Below the pieces are notes generated by a model that was not told the DNA's origin, did no database searches, and worked only from the letters and a program-made list of their open reading frames with translations. From Edaphocola flava (GTDB taxonomy: Bacteria > Bacteroidota > Bacteroidia > Chitinophagales > Chitinophagaceae): a stretch of 64,000 nucleotides of DNA. The stretch spans positions 372,001 through 436,000 of the forward strand of contig NZ_SAIQ01000001.1 in the NCBI RefSeq assembly GCF_004118155.1. The letters run 5' to 3'. Shown piece after piece: positions 7,572 to 16,766 of the stretch. The translations under genes and the position numbers were made by a program. Each line of letters begins with the position of its first letter. Position 1 is the stretch's first letter.

Positions 7572-8387
7572 ATGTCTAAGAAAAGAGTTTTGATCATTAC
7601 CAGTGAGCTTTCCCCATACCTGGAATCTTCGGATTTCGCAGAATTACTAAACAAATTATCGGTTAAGACCTTTGACTCGGGAATGGAGATCCGGGTTATT
7701 ATGCCGCGCTTTGGCACAATAAATGAGCGTCGTCATCGTTTACATGAAGTAGTACGCTTATCCGGGATCAATGTTGTTGTAGATAAAGAAGATCATCCTT
7801 TACTGATTAAAGTAGCTTCTTTGCCTAATGCAAGACTGCAAGTATATTTCATGGATAACGAAGATTTCTTCAAAAGAAAATTCGTGTACCGTGATGCCGA
7901 TGAACAATTCTACAATGATAATACAGAACGTATGATCTTCTTCGCGAAGAGTTCTCTGGAGATTGTAAAAAAATTCGGATGGCCACCGGACATTATTCAC
8001 TGTCATGGCTGGATGACCGCATTAGTACCGATGTTCCTGAAAACGGCTTACAAAAAAGAGCCTGTTTTCGCACAGTCTAAAACGGTATTTACAGCACAAC
8101 AGAAACAATTTGAAGAAAAGTTGTCGGAGGATATGTTTAAAATGGTCCTGAATAGCGTTCCTATTAAAGACAAAGATCTGGAACCTTACGGAAATGACTA
8201 TGATGGTCTGAACTACGGTGCCTGTAAATATGCAGATGTAGTGATTCATGGTCAGAGTAGCCTGAGCGACGATATCATCAACGATTTTAAATCGACCAAA
8301 AGCAAAAAAGTTGTACCTTACAACACTGAATGGTCAGAGGATATCAGCAGCTTATTTGAAGTGTACCAGACTTTGGCAGTAGATTAA
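7572..8387 (+). CDS. starch/glycogen synthase N-terminal domain protein (GT5-like, half length)
   Basis: The 271-aa protein matches only the N-terminal Rossmann domain of GT5 glycogen synthases: KKRVLIITSELSPY at the start, MEIRVIMPRFG, and DIIHCHGWMTALVP near residue 140. The usual KxGGL ADP-glucose loop is absent (SPYLESSDFAELL stands in its place) and there is no C-terminal nucleotide-binding domain, so ordinary glycogen synthase activity is unlikely. The same short form next to panC and DUF4270 is, as far as I recall, widespread in Bacteroidota. It is usually annotated glgA, a name I would treat as misleading. It is probably cotranscribed with the DUF4270 and glmS genes, hinting at a cell-envelope or amino-sugar role. 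Confidence 0.8.
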   Translation: MSKKRVLIITSELSPYLESSDFAELLNKLSVKTFDSGMEIRVIMPRFGTINERRHRLHEVVRLSGINVVVDKEDHPLLIKVASLPNARLQVYFMDNEDFFKRKFVYRDADEQFYNDNTERMIFFAKSSLEIVKKFGWPPDIIHCHGWMTALVPMFLKTAYKKEPVFAQSKTVFTAQQKQFEEKLSEDMFKMVLNSVPIKDKDLEPYGNDYDGLNYGACKYADVVIHGQSSLSDDIINDFKSTKSKKVVPYNTEWSEDISSLFEVYQTLAVD

Positions 8388-8413
8388 AAGTAAAATTTAA
8401 ACGTATTTATCTC

Positions 8414-9835
8414 TTGGTTACTAAAATCAATAAAAACATTATAAAAGCCTTGGCTGTTTGCACAGGCTTTTTTTCTTTGGCATCATGCCGGGAACACTCG
8501 GTAACACCTACTTCTGGGCTGGTACCGGAAGTGGATAACATTCATACCTTCGCGATGAATACAGGCGACTTTACCATTCAATTGCACAATCGCCTGTCCG
8601 ACTCTATCATTACCAGTACTTATTATCTGACCGGCAGCACCAACGTGTCTGCGATCGGTTTAGGTACTTATGTAGATCCATTCTTCGGACGTACGACTGC
8701 ATCTGCTTACCTGCAGGTAACTCCTTATAAGTCCGGCTTTGCTTTCCCAAGTGGTAGCATTATGGATTCTGCCGTGCTGGTACTCCCTTACCTGAGTGGC
8801 ACTACAGGTGCCAAAAGCTATGGAGATACGACCAAAGCATTGCACCTGAATGTATACCGTACTACCTCCAAAGTTGAGGTATCCGGTACGTATTACAGCA
8901 GCTCTGTATTGCCGACAGAAGCGACTCCTATAGGGTCCGGAACTATTCCGTTTACCAATTATAAGAGCAGCAGCAAAATAGCTACTGCTACAAAAGATAC
9001 GCTTACTGCCCAGCTGAGACTGAAGCTGAACAATAGTTTTGCTCAGGAAATCAGAAATGCAGATACGGCTAATTTTCTTAATACTACAGCTTTCCAGGAA
9101 TACCTGAAAGGCTTATACATTACCCCCGATCTTACCCAAGCCGGCGGATTACTCAGCTACTTCCTGATACCGAGTGTAAGCTCCGGAGATCAGAAGAACC
9201 TGGCTGCTGCGCGCCTGGAGTTCTACTACCATACTGCTGATACCGTTTTAATGAGCAGCTTCCCGCTGAAGACTGATGTATGTGGTTATTTCACTAATTA
9301 CAATCGTAATTATACCGGATACCCTGCAGCGAATTACCTGAATAAAAATTCTGATTCTGTACTGATTCAGAGTGAGCCAGGGTTTGCCACAGAAGTTACG
9401 ATTACCGGCCTGATGAATATTCCACCAGCGGTAATCAATAAAGCGGAGATGGTGTTCACTGCGGTGAACCTGGCCAGCCCGGACAATATCTTTACCCCGA
9501 TCGATGTACTGACACCGGTACTGATGGAGAACGGCCAGGAAATGCCGCTATATGAGGTGGTAGATAATAACGGTAATACGAACAGCAGTGGTTCTTTATT
9601 TGTGAATCCATATGCTCAGAAAAGAACAATCGCGGGTATAGAATATACTCAATACCGCATCAATATTCCAAGAACATTGCAGCATGCGCGCATTGAAGGA
9701 AAAAATGCAGTGACCATCCGTCTTCGCGGGTCGAAAAACTACCCTGGTATGTTCCGTGTACTGGCACCGGGTATCGGCGCGGGCGGAGAGACCAATTTTC
9801 AATTTAATCTCATTTATACTAAACAACAACAATAA
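8414..9835 (+). CDS. DUF4270 family lipoprotein
   Basis: The best start is a TTG at 8414, since it places a complete lipoprotein signal (KNIIKALAVCTGFFSLASC, lipobox LASC) at the N-terminus, and the next ATG is 47 codons in. The 473-aa protein matches the DUF4270 pattern: ALGTYVDPFFGRTTASAY-like opening, many short beta strands, and a C-terminal RIEGKNAVTIRLRGSKNYPGMFRVLAPG segment. It is predicted to be an envelope-anchored beta-rich protein of unknown role. The gap to the upstream glgA-like gene is 26 nt and to glmS 12 nt, which supports one operon. Confidence 0.82.
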   Translation: MVTKINKNIIKALAVCTGFFSLASCREHSVTPTSGLVPEVDNIHTFAMNTGDFTIQLHNRLSDSIITSTYYLTGSTNVSAIGLGTYVDPFFGRTTASAYLQVTPYKSGFAFPSGSIMDSAVLVLPYLSGTTGAKSYGDTTKALHLNVYRTTSKVEVSGTYYSSSVLPTEATPIGSGTIPFTNYKSSSKIATATKDTLTAQLRLKLNNSFAQEIRNADTANFLNTTAFQEYLKGLYITPDLTQAGGLLSYFLIPSVSSGDQKNLAAARLEFYYHTADTVLMSSFPLKTDVCGYFTNYNRNYTGYPAANYLNKNSDSVLIQSEPGFATEVTITGLMNIPPAVINKAEMVFTAVNLASPDNIFTPIDVLTPVLMENGQEMPLYEVVDNNGNTNSSGSLFVNPYAQKRTIAGIEYTQYRINIPRTLQHARIEGKNAVTIRLRGSKNYPGMFRVLAPGIGAGGETNFQFNLIYTKQQQ

Positions 9836-9847
9836 CTTTCATCATCT

Positions 9848-11686
9848 ATGTGCGGAATCGTAGCATACATTGGAAAAAGACAGGCTTACCCTATTTTAAT
9901 CAAAGGTCTTCAGAGATTGGAATACAGAGGCTATGACAGTGCGGGCGTCGCACTGTTAAACGGAGATCTGCATGTGTACAAAAAAGCAGGAAAGGTATCT
10001 GACCTTCAGAAATTTGCAGAAGGACAGGATGTTGAAGGTACAATTGGTATCGGACATACCCGCTGGGCGACCCACGGAGAACCGAATGACCGTAATGCGC
10101 ACCCTCACGTATCTAACTCCGGCAATTTTGCATTGGTACACAACGGTATTATTGAAAACTATGCTGCTTTAAAAGAGCAACTGACCAACAGTGGATATAC
10201 CTTTAAATCAGACACCGATACGGAAGTACTGGTAAACCTGATCGAAGAAGTCAAGAAACAGGAAGATGTATCACTCGAAGATGCTGTGCGCATTGCCCTG
10301 AACGAAGTGGTAGGTGCTTATGCTATTGTTGTGATTGATCGCACTAATGAAGATAGCCTGATCGTAGCCCGTAAAGGCAGCCCGCTGGTATTGGGTATCG
10401 GAGACCAGGAGTTCTTTGTAGCATCTGATGCTTCTCCGATTATTGAATACACTAAAAACGTAGTATACCTGGATGATCAGGAATATGCGGTTGTAGACAG
10501 AGCAGGTAAATTCACGATTAAGACACTGGGTAATATCGAAATTACTCCATTCATACAAAAATTACAGATGGACCTGGAGTCTATCGAGAAAGGTGGATTT
10601 GAGCATTTCATGCTGAAAGAAATCTACGAACAACCACGTGTAATCGCGGATGCTGTAAGAGGCCGTATGAGTGCTTCTGAAGGCTGGATCAAACTGGGAG
10701 GTGTAAATGAATTTGCAAACCGTATCAATAAAGCTAAAAGATTTATTGTAACAGCTTGTGGTACTTCATGGCACTCTGGTCTGATCGGTGAATACCTGAT
10801 CGAGACACTGGCACGTGTACCGGTTGAGGTGGAATATGCTTCTGAATTCCGTTACCGTAACCCGATCATCCATGAAAGTGATATCATCCTTGCGATCTCT
10901 CAATCAGGAGAGACTGCAGATACACTGGCTGCAATCGAGGTTGCAAAAGAGCGTCAGGCGCTGGTTTATGGTATCTGTAATGTAATCGGTTCCTCTATCG
11001 CCCGCGTATCTCATGCCGGTTCTTATACCCATGCGGGTCCGGAAATCGGTGTGGCTTCTACCAAAGCATTTTCTACACAGGTAGTAATCCTGACGCTGAT
11101 GGCTTTGCAGATCGCTCAACAGAAAGGTACTATTTCCAATTCTTACCTGCGTCAGGTATTGTATGAACTGGAAAACCTGCCTAAGAAAATTGAGAAGACA
11201 CTGGAGCTGGATGCACAGATCAAAGTAATAGCTGAGCAGCTTAAGGATGCACAAAACTTCCTGTATCTGGGTCGTGGCTATAACTTCCCTGTGGCACTTG
11301 AAGGCGCACTGAAACTGAAAGAAATCTCTTATATTCATGCAGAAGGTTATCCTGCTGCGGAAATGAAACATGGTCCTATTGCACTGATCGATGAGCAAAT
11401 GCCGGTAGTGGTATTGGCTACGAATGAAAGTGCCTATGAGAAAATTGTTTCTAACGTACAGGAGGTTAAAGCCCGTAAAGGTATTGTTATCGCTGTAGTG
11501 AACGAAGGTGACAAACAAATCAAATCGATGGCGGATTATGTGATCGAAATCCCGCAAACGGAAGAGATACTGACGCCATTACTGACGGTTATACCATTGC
11601 AATTATTATCGTACCACATTGCAGTAATGCGTGGTGCCAATGTAGACCAGCCGCGTAACCTGGCTAAGTCTGTTACTGTAGAGTAA
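9848..11686 (+). CDS. glmS: glutamine--fructose-6-phosphate aminotransferase (isomerizing)
   Basis: This enzyme makes glucosamine-6-phosphate from fructose-6-phosphate and glutamine, the entry to peptidoglycan and LPS amino sugars. The 612-aa protein begins MCGIVAYIG, exposing the class II amidotransferase nucleophile Cys2. GLQRLEYRGYDSAG and GHTRWATHGEPN follow. The C-terminal half has two SIS domains (CGTSWHSG; SQSGETADT; EIGVASTKAFSTQ) and ends in NLAKSVTVE. It is the last gene of the glgA-like/DUF4270/glmS unit. No ribozyme or attenuator is seen in the 12-nt gap ahead of it. Confidence 0.97.
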   Translation: MCGIVAYIGKRQAYPILIKGLQRLEYRGYDSAGVALLNGDLHVYKKAGKVSDLQKFAEGQDVEGTIGIGHTRWATHGEPNDRNAHPHVSNSGNFALVHNGIIENYAALKEQLTNSGYTFKSDTDTEVLVNLIEEVKKQEDVSLEDAVRIALNEVVGAYAIVVIDRTNEDSLIVARKGSPLVLGIGDQEFFVASDASPIIEYTKNVVYLDDQEYAVVDRAGKFTIKTLGNIEITPFIQKLQMDLESIEKGGFEHFMLKEIYEQPRVIADAVRGRMSASEGWIKLGGVNEFANRINKAKRFIVTACGTSWHSGLIGEYLIETLARVPVEVEYASEFRYRNPIIHESDIILAISQSGETADTLAAIEVAKERQALVYGICNVIGSSIARVSHAGSYTHAGPEIGVASTKAFSTQVVILTLMALQIAQQKGTISNSYLRQVLYELENLPKKIEKTLELDAQIKVIAEQLKDAQNFLYLGRGYNFPVALEGALKLKEISYIHAEGYPAAEMKHGPIALIDEQMPVVVLATNESAYEKIVSNVQEVKARKGIVIAVVNEGDKQIKSMADYVIEIPQTEEILTPLLTVIPLQLLSYHIAVMRGANVDQPRNLAKSVTVE

Positions 11687-11697
11687 TCACATTTTAA

Positions 11698-11749
11698 TAT
11701 AGAAAGAGGAAGGCTCCTGCATATGTGCAGGAGCCTTCCTCTTTCTATA
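11698..11749. terminator. 24-bp bidirectional terminator hairpin
   Basis: Perfect 24-bp inverted repeat with loop tatg, between converging glmS and the phenylacetate-CoA ligase gene. The core is gctcctgca / tgcaggagc, flanked by gaaagaggaag / cttcctctttc. Confidence 0.9.
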
Positions 11750-11766
11750 ACTTATTGTACAATTGT

Positions 11767-13080
11767 TTATCGTATAATCCGGTTGAGCTTTCCGGCTTCG
11801 CATTTTGGTAATGAATCCTGGTCGTACAGGCATACATTGGTGGTAATCCCTACCCTTTTCTTTATTTCGGCCGATACTCTTTCTGCATAATCGGCTTTCA
11901 GTGCCCTGTGTTCTACGGTTTCCTTCCCTATCTTCAATTCTTCCAGCACATGATCATCCAGCTCGACATCAATATCCAAGGATACGATCATCTGCTCCTT
12001 TACAACAGGCTTCAGGTAGTAATTGGGCAGTAAGCCGCTGATATGTCCGAAGACTTCTTCGATCTGGCTGGGGTATACATTTACACCACGCACAATCAGC
12101 ATATCATCTGTACGGCCAGCGATAGGGGCCATTTTGACCATGTTTATCTTTGAGTCATTATCATAATACAGACGGGTGATATCGTTGGTCCAGTAGCGCA
12201 GCAAGGGCATCCCTTCTTTGGTCAGTGTGGTGATGACCAGTACACCTTCTTCGCCTGGTGGCACCGGCTCTTTGGTAACCGGATCGAGGATCTCGGGATA
12301 GAAATGATCTTCCCAGATATAACTACCTCCCTTTTCCTCAAAATCTTCCATAGCAACCCCTGGCCCAATAATTTCGCTTAAGCCGTAAATATTGGTCGCT
12401 ATGACGCCTAAACGCGATTCTACGTGTTGCCGCACCATTTCAGTCCAGGGCTCAGATCCCAGTACAGCATATTGCAGGCTGATATCCTGCGGGGTGATGC
12501 CTCTGCGGGCAAATTCGTCGGCTATCGTTAAGGCATAAGACGGAGAGCAGCAGATCACCTCCGGCTTGAAGTCCATAATCAGGTCTACCTGCCTGGTGGT
12601 CATACCACCGGATATAGGCAAAACAGTCATGCCCAGCTTTTCGGCACCATAGTGCAAGCCCAGCCCTCCGGTGAAGATACCGTAACCATATGCATTATGT
12701 AAAAGCATGCCAGGTCTGGCTCCGGCTGCTTTAAGGGAGCGCGCCACGACTTCGGTAAACAGATCAAGGTCTGCCTGAGTATACCCCACAACAGTAGGTT
12801 TACCGGTGGTACCACTGGAGCAATGTATACGGGTAAGTTCAGAACGGGGTACGGTAAGTAAACCGAAGGGATAGTTATCTCTTAAGTCTTGCTTGTATGT
12901 AATAGGTAATTTGTGGATATCTTCAATACTCCTGATATCCGCAGCAGTAATGCCGGCTTCCAGCATTCTGCTTCTGTAAAAAGGGGACTTTTCCTCCAGG
13001 CGGGACAGCAGCTTAAGTAAGCGCTCTGACTGTAAGGCACGCAGCTCCGAAAGAGACAAAGTCTCTATCTCTGTATTCAT
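11767..13080 (-). CDS. paaK: phenylacetate-CoA ligase
   Basis: This 437-aa adenylate-forming enzyme activates phenylacetate to its CoA thioester. It shows the AMP-binding loop HCSSGTTGKPTVVGYT, NIYGLSEIIGPG, LRYWTNDIT and the C-terminal motif GRTDDMLIVRGVNVYPSQIEE characteristic of PaaK rather than general acyl-CoA synthetases. No other paa catabolic gene is present in the window. It might serve an isolated aryl-acid activation, for example supplying a starter unit to lipid or pigment synthesis, because it sits beside a ketosynthase-like gene. That link is inference. The 93-nt gap to the gene upstream makes its own promoter likely. Confidence 0.93.
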   Translation of the reverse strand: MNTEIETLSLSELRALQSERLLKLLSRLEEKSPFYRSRMLEAGITAADIRSIEDIHKLPITYKQDLRDNYPFGLLTVPRSELTRIHCSSGTTGKPTVVGYTQADLDLFTEVVARSLKAAGARPGMLLHNAYGYGIFTGGLGLHYGAEKLGMTVLPISGGMTTRQVDLIMDFKPEVICCSPSYALTIADEFARRGITPQDISLQYAVLGSEPWTEMVRQHVESRLGVIATNIYGLSEIIGPGVAMEDFEEKGGSYIWEDHFYPEILDPVTKEPVPPGEEGVLVITTLTKEGMPLLRYWTNDITRLYYDNDSKINMVKMAPIAGRTDDMLIVRGVNVYPSQIEEVFGHISGLLPNYYLKPVVKEQMIVSLDIDVELDDHVLEELKIGKETVEHRALKADYAERVSAEIKKRVGITTNVCLYDQDSLPKCEAGKLNRIIR

Positions 13081-13173
13081 TTTTAAATCTGTTTGAGTTG
13101 TTCTACTAAGCTACAAATGATTGAATGAATAAGCAAGAAAAAGCCTGTATGTGCTGTTAAAATAATGCTATAA

Positions 13174-14097
13174 CTACGCGGTAACCGGCAGCAGCTCAAA
13201 CACAGACCAGAAGGCCCTGCAGGAGTTGACCACAATAACCGGCATATTCATTTGCTGCAGGTATTTTATGCCCAGAATCAGTGCCATTGAAGAACCGGTA
13301 GGATTGTATCCGATCACTTCATGTACATCCACTTGTTCAGGAGTATGTTCTAGCGTGATGGCTTCTGAATAGTTCTTCACTAATAAGAAGGGCTGATGGG
13401 TATACTGCTGTATAATCGCCTGCACCTTTTCAGCAGCAACAGATTTATTATTGGTCTTAAACTGTGTATAGGCTTTTAATGCTGCAATAGATTTATCCGG
13501 TGTGTTACCGGCTACCATAAACGAGGCGCCCTCTCCTACCTGTATATCTTTGCGCAGGCCTTTCAACAGCCACTCCAGTGTGTCATTTTTCTCGTCCACA
13601 CCACCAATCACGACCTTTTGCTGCGGATACTGCAAAAGCTTTAATTCTGCATCCAGCAAAGCGCTCTCGAAGGATTGTGCTTTATGCACGAAGGTCATGT
13701 TATGTACATTACACTGAATAGATAAGGCTATCGCTCCGGCAATGGTATTGTGTGTGCTTTGAATAAAGGCCGTCGGGTTCAGCATCGATTCATTCTGCCG
13801 CACCATATTACCCAGGAAAGATTCTGAATCCTTAAGCATACCATATGCGGTACCTACTGTAATCGCAGAAAGATCTGCAGCGGTAACACCTGCATCATTG
13901 ATCGCTGACTTGGCAGCAGTCAGCCCCATGCGCAGTCCTTTACTCATACGGCGCAGTTGCATCGGCGGAATCCATTGTGCATAAGCTGGTTCCTGTGCGT
14001 CAAGGCTTGGAGGACAGTTATCCAGATCAGGAAGCGGGCTATGGGTATCAATCATGCCCAAGGCATTGATACTGCATATACTGTGTATATACATCAT
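13174..14097 (-). CDS. beta-ketoacyl synthase-like protein without catalytic Cys (chain-length-factor type)
   Basis: The 307-aa protein has the thiolase-fold pattern of ketosynthases (IPPMQLRRMSKGLRMGLTAAKSAINDAG, AITVGTAYGMLKDSESFLG, STHNTIAGAIALSIQC). Aligned by eye with FabF of this window, the nucleophile segment VSACASS corresponds to FVHKAQS, so the catalytic Cys is missing. The second catalytic His motif (MTGHLLGAAG) corresponds to YNPTGSSMAL. Such inactive partners occur in aryl-polyene and flexirubin pigment clusters as chain-length factors. The start is the first ATG of MMYIHS; the frame extends to 14148 without family-like sequence. It is downstream of rnc on the same strand, with no pigment cluster in sight. 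Confidence 0.75.
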   Translation of the reverse strand: MMYIHSICSINALGMIDTHSPLPDLDNCPPSLDAQEPAYAQWIPPMQLRRMSKGLRMGLTAAKSAINDAGVTAADLSAITVGTAYGMLKDSESFLGNMVRQNESMLNPTAFIQSTHNTIAGAIALSIQCNVHNMTFVHKAQSFESALLDAELKLLQYPQQKVVIGGVDEKNDTLEWLLKGLRKDIQVGEGASFMVAGNTPDKSIAALKAYTQFKTNNKSVAAEKVQAIIQQYTHQPFLLVKNYSEAITLEHTPEQVDVHEVIGYNPTGSSMALILGIKYLQQMNMPVIVVNSCRAFWSVFELLPVTA

Positions 14098-14168
14098 AAG
14101 GTCATAAATCTTTGAAAAAAACCTGCAATACGCAGGTATGGCCAGCAAATATAAGTAAAGATTTCAGC

Positions 14169-14891
14169 TTATTCTACTACCTCACCCAATTGTTCCAGGG
14201 CCTTTTGCGCAGCAGTCTGCCCGGCTTGTTTTTTGTTGTAGCCGGTAGCTTTAATAAAGAGTTCGCCATCAACTTCGATTCCTACAGTAAATACCCTTCT
14301 TCCGGCTTCATTGGACTCGCCGAGGGTAATGAAATCGACTACTTTATTGTTGACCTGTGCCCAGTTATACAACTTGTTTTTAAAGTTGAAATCAGTGGCT
14401 TCAAGATCGTCAATATCGACGTAATTGTAGAGTAAGTTTTTGAGAATGAATTGCTCCGTTTTATCGAAACCACGATCGAGGTATATGGCACCTACAAGGG
14501 CCTCCAGAGAGTTTCCGAATATATTGCTCCGGCGCAGCATTTTATCGTGCTTATTGAAGCGGATCAGCTTTTGTATACCCATCTTCAGTGCAATCTCATT
14601 AAGAGACTGACGGCTAACAATTTTCGAACGCATTTCGGTAAGAAAGCCTTCGTCCTTATTAGGGTATTTTTTAAACAGATAAGCGCCTACAATACTGCCG
14701 ATGAAAGCATCTCCAAGAAATTCCAGCCTTTCATTATTGGACTCCAGCTGCTCATTAGATGAACGGTGTGTGAAGGCAATGATATAAAAGGGCAAATGTT
14801 TAGGAGCAAAGCCCAGAAGATTTTTCAGTGCTTTTTTCAACTCTTTGTCATCACTTGACGAGTTCCTGAAAATATGCGTTCCGATGGCCAA
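14169..14891 (-). CDS. rnc: ribonuclease III
   Basis: This double-strand-specific endoribonuclease processes rRNA precursors and mRNAs. The 240-aa protein carries the signature NERLEFLGD (53-61), the second acidic cluster SNIFGNSLEALVGAIYLDRG, and a C-terminal double-stranded RNA-binding domain (about 165-240, ending with GYNKKQAGQTAAQKALEQLG). It lies 12 nt downstream of fabF in the acpP-fabF-rnc order, which is conserved in many Bacteroidota. Confidence 0.96.
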   Translation of the reverse strand: MAIGTHIFRNSSSDDKELKKALKNLLGFAPKHLPFYIIAFTHRSSNEQLESNNERLEFLGDAFIGSIVGAYLFKKYPNKDEGFLTEMRSKIVSRQSLNEIALKMGIQKLIRFNKHDKMLRRSNIFGNSLEALVGAIYLDRGFDKTEQFILKNLLYNYVDIDDLEATDFNFKNKLYNWAQVNNKVVDFITLGESNEAGRRVFTVGIEVDGELFIKATGYNKKQAGQTAAQKALEQLGEVVE

Positions 14892-14903
14892 TAGTAAAGG
14901 GTT

Positions 14904-16163
14904 CTATTCTTCGAATTTTTTGAACACTACAGATGCATTATGCCCGCCGAAACCGAATGTATTACTTACTGCAGCACGGATCTCTCTTTTCTGAGCCTTG
15001 TTCAGGGTAAGATTAATTTTCGGATCGATAGCAGGGTCTGCAGTCGAGTGGTTGATGGTTGGAGGTACAACGCCATTCACCATAGCCAGAATCGTTGCTA
15101 CTGCCTCAATCGCGCCGGCAGCACCTAACAGGTGACCCGTCATAGATTTGGTAGAGCTGATATTCAGCTTGTAGGTATGCTCACCGAATACTTTTTTGAT
15201 TGCGGTCAGCTCAGCGATGTCTCCTAATGGAGTTGAAGTTCCGTGTACATTGATGTAATCAATGTCTTCCGGTTTCAGGTTTGCGTCATTCAGCACTTCA
15301 TTCATTACATTGATTACGCCTAATCCTTCCGGATGAGGTGCAGTCAGGTGGTAAGCATCGGCAGACATACCGCCTCCTACCATTTCACAAATGATGTTGG
15401 CTCCTCTTGCTTTGGCATGCTCCAGCTCTTCAAGAATAATACCTGCACCACCTTCGCCCAGTACGAAACCATCACGGTTCAGATCAAATGGACGGCTGGC
15501 TGTTTTAGGATCATCATTTCTTTCAGAAAGGGCTTTCATTGCATTGAACCCTCCGATACCGGATTGGGTTACCACAGCTTCAGAACCACCTACTACAAAT
15601 GCATTAGCCTTACCTAAACGGATATAGTTAAACGCGTCGATAAGTGCATTGGTAGAAGAAGCGCAGGCACTAACAGTAGCATAGTTAGGTCCGCGGAAAC
15701 CATACTTCATAGAGATATGCCCTGCGGCAATATCCAGAATCAGTTTGGGAATAAAGAAAGGATTGAAACGGGGAGTTCCATCTCCTGAATTAAAATTGGT
15801 CATCTCTTCGATAAAGGTGATCATACCACCGATACCAGATGTCCAGATAACGCCTACTCTGTCTTTGTTAATTGTGTCTGCATCCAGGCCTGCATCTTTA
15901 ACCGCCTGCTCTGCCGCTACCATAGCGATCTGAGAGAAACGATCCAGTTTGCGGGCTTCCTTACGATCCATGAATTGTTCAGGATTAAAGTCTTTCAGTT
16001 CGCAGGCAAATTTAGTTTTGAATTTTTCGGCATCAAACTGTTTAATGAAATCAGCGCCCGATACTCCATTAACCAATGCGTTCCAGTATTCGGTTACATT
16101 ATTGCCAATTGGGGTCAGGGCGCCGAGGCCCGTTACTACTACTCGTTTTAACGGATAATTCAT
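14904..16163 (-). CDS. fabF: 3-oxoacyl-[acyl-carrier-protein] synthase II
   Basis: This condensing enzyme elongates fatty acids by joining acyl chains to malonyl-ACP. The 419-aa protein has the complete Cys-His-His triad: C167 in VSACASS, H307 in NVHGTSTPLGD and H344 in SMTGHLLGAAG. It begins KRVVVTGLGALTPIG and ends SNTFGFGGHNASVVFK as expected. It is 57 nt downstream of acpP and upstream of rnc in one operon. Confidence 0.97.
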   Translation of the reverse strand: MNYPLKRVVVTGLGALTPIGNNVTEYWNALVNGVSGADFIKQFDAEKFKTKFACELKDFNPEQFMDRKEARKLDRFSQIAMVAAEQAVKDAGLDADTINKDRVGVIWTSGIGGMITFIEEMTNFNSGDGTPRFNPFFIPKLILDIAAGHISMKYGFRGPNYATVSACASSTNALIDAFNYIRLGKANAFVVGGSEAVVTQSGIGGFNAMKALSERNDDPKTASRPFDLNRDGFVLGEGGAGIILEELEHAKARGANIICEMVGGGMSADAYHLTAPHPEGLGVINVMNEVLNDANLKPEDIDYINVHGTSTPLGDIAELTAIKKVFGEHTYKLNISSTKSMTGHLLGAAGAIEAVATILAMVNGVVPPTINHSTADPAIDPKINLTLNKAQKREIRAAVSNTFGFGGHNASVVFKKFEE

Positions 16164-16220
16164 TAAATGTGTTTTTGTCTAAAAATAATTAAACTCTGGT
16201 TTCGCTTTTTTGTGTGAAGC

Positions 16221-16457
16221 TTACTTTGCGTGCTCTTCCAGGTAAGAGATAGCCTGACCTACTGAAGTGATGTTCTCAGCTTGATCATCCGGAATAGAGA
16301 TATTAAACTCTTTTTCAAACTCCATCATTAACTCTACTGTATCCAGAGAATCCGCACCTAAGTCGTTAGTAAAACTAGCTTCTGGTGTAACTTCTGATTC
16401 GTCAACGCCTAATTTGTCAACGATGATTTTTTTTACGCGGTTTGCAACTTCTGACAT
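16221..16457 (-). CDS. acpP: acyl carrier protein
   Basis: This small acidic 78-aa protein carries growing fatty acyl chains on a 4'-phosphopantetheine arm attached to Ser37 in the motif [13 protein letters not shown]. The four-helix pattern and length are standard. It is the first gene of acpP-fabF-rnc and is preceded by a near-ideal promoter at 16484-16513. Confidence 0.97.
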   Translation of the reverse strand: MSEVANRVKKIIVDKLGVDESEVTPEASFTNDLGADSLDTVELMMEFEKEFNISIPDDQAENITSVGQAISYLEEHAK

Positions 16458-16483
16458 GTTAGTTGAAATTTTAAGATTTTGTG

Positions 16484-16513
16484 CAAAAATACTTTTTTAT
16501 TTAAAATTACCAA
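16484..16513 (-). promoter_or_regulatory. promoter of acpP-fabF-rnc
   Basis: Read on the minus strand, TTG (16513-16511), 19 nt spacer, then TATTTTTG (16491-16484), which fits the Bacteroidota consensus TTG-N17-23-TAnnTTTG. It ends 26 nt before the acpP ATG. The rest of the 309-nt gap 16458-16766 is A+T-rich and shows no gene I would support. Confidence 0.75.
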
Positions 16514-16766
16514 TTTTCGTTTCAACTTTTTTAAACCTTTTTATTTTAGGGACAGCAGTCGTTTATGCTGTTATTACGCTGTTTTTAGCCTTTTTTTATC
16601 CTATAGTATATGGTATGTTAAAGCGTGAAAAGGTATGTTTCTGCCGCAGGAAAGCATTACCGGAAGCAAGAACACTAAAGTTAAGAACAATTAAGCTTAC
16701 ATATTCTTTTTCCACCATATTTAATAGTAACTTCGACCTATATTTCACCTACTAAACATTATTATC

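Noticed and set aside
7572-8387. Annotation as functional glgA (glycogen synthase)
   Set aside because: The sugar-nucleotide loop and the whole C-terminal domain are missing, so the gene symbol was left empty.
10904-11557. 217-codon minus-strand frame opposite glmS
   Set aside because: It is a shadow of the strongly conserved glmS SIS domains, with no independent support.
16414-16755. 113-codon plus-strand frame with hydrophobic segments in front of the small exported protein gene
   Set aside because: It begins inside acpP on the other strand and covers the acpP promoter; the hydrophobic stretch comes from T-rich intergenic DNA.
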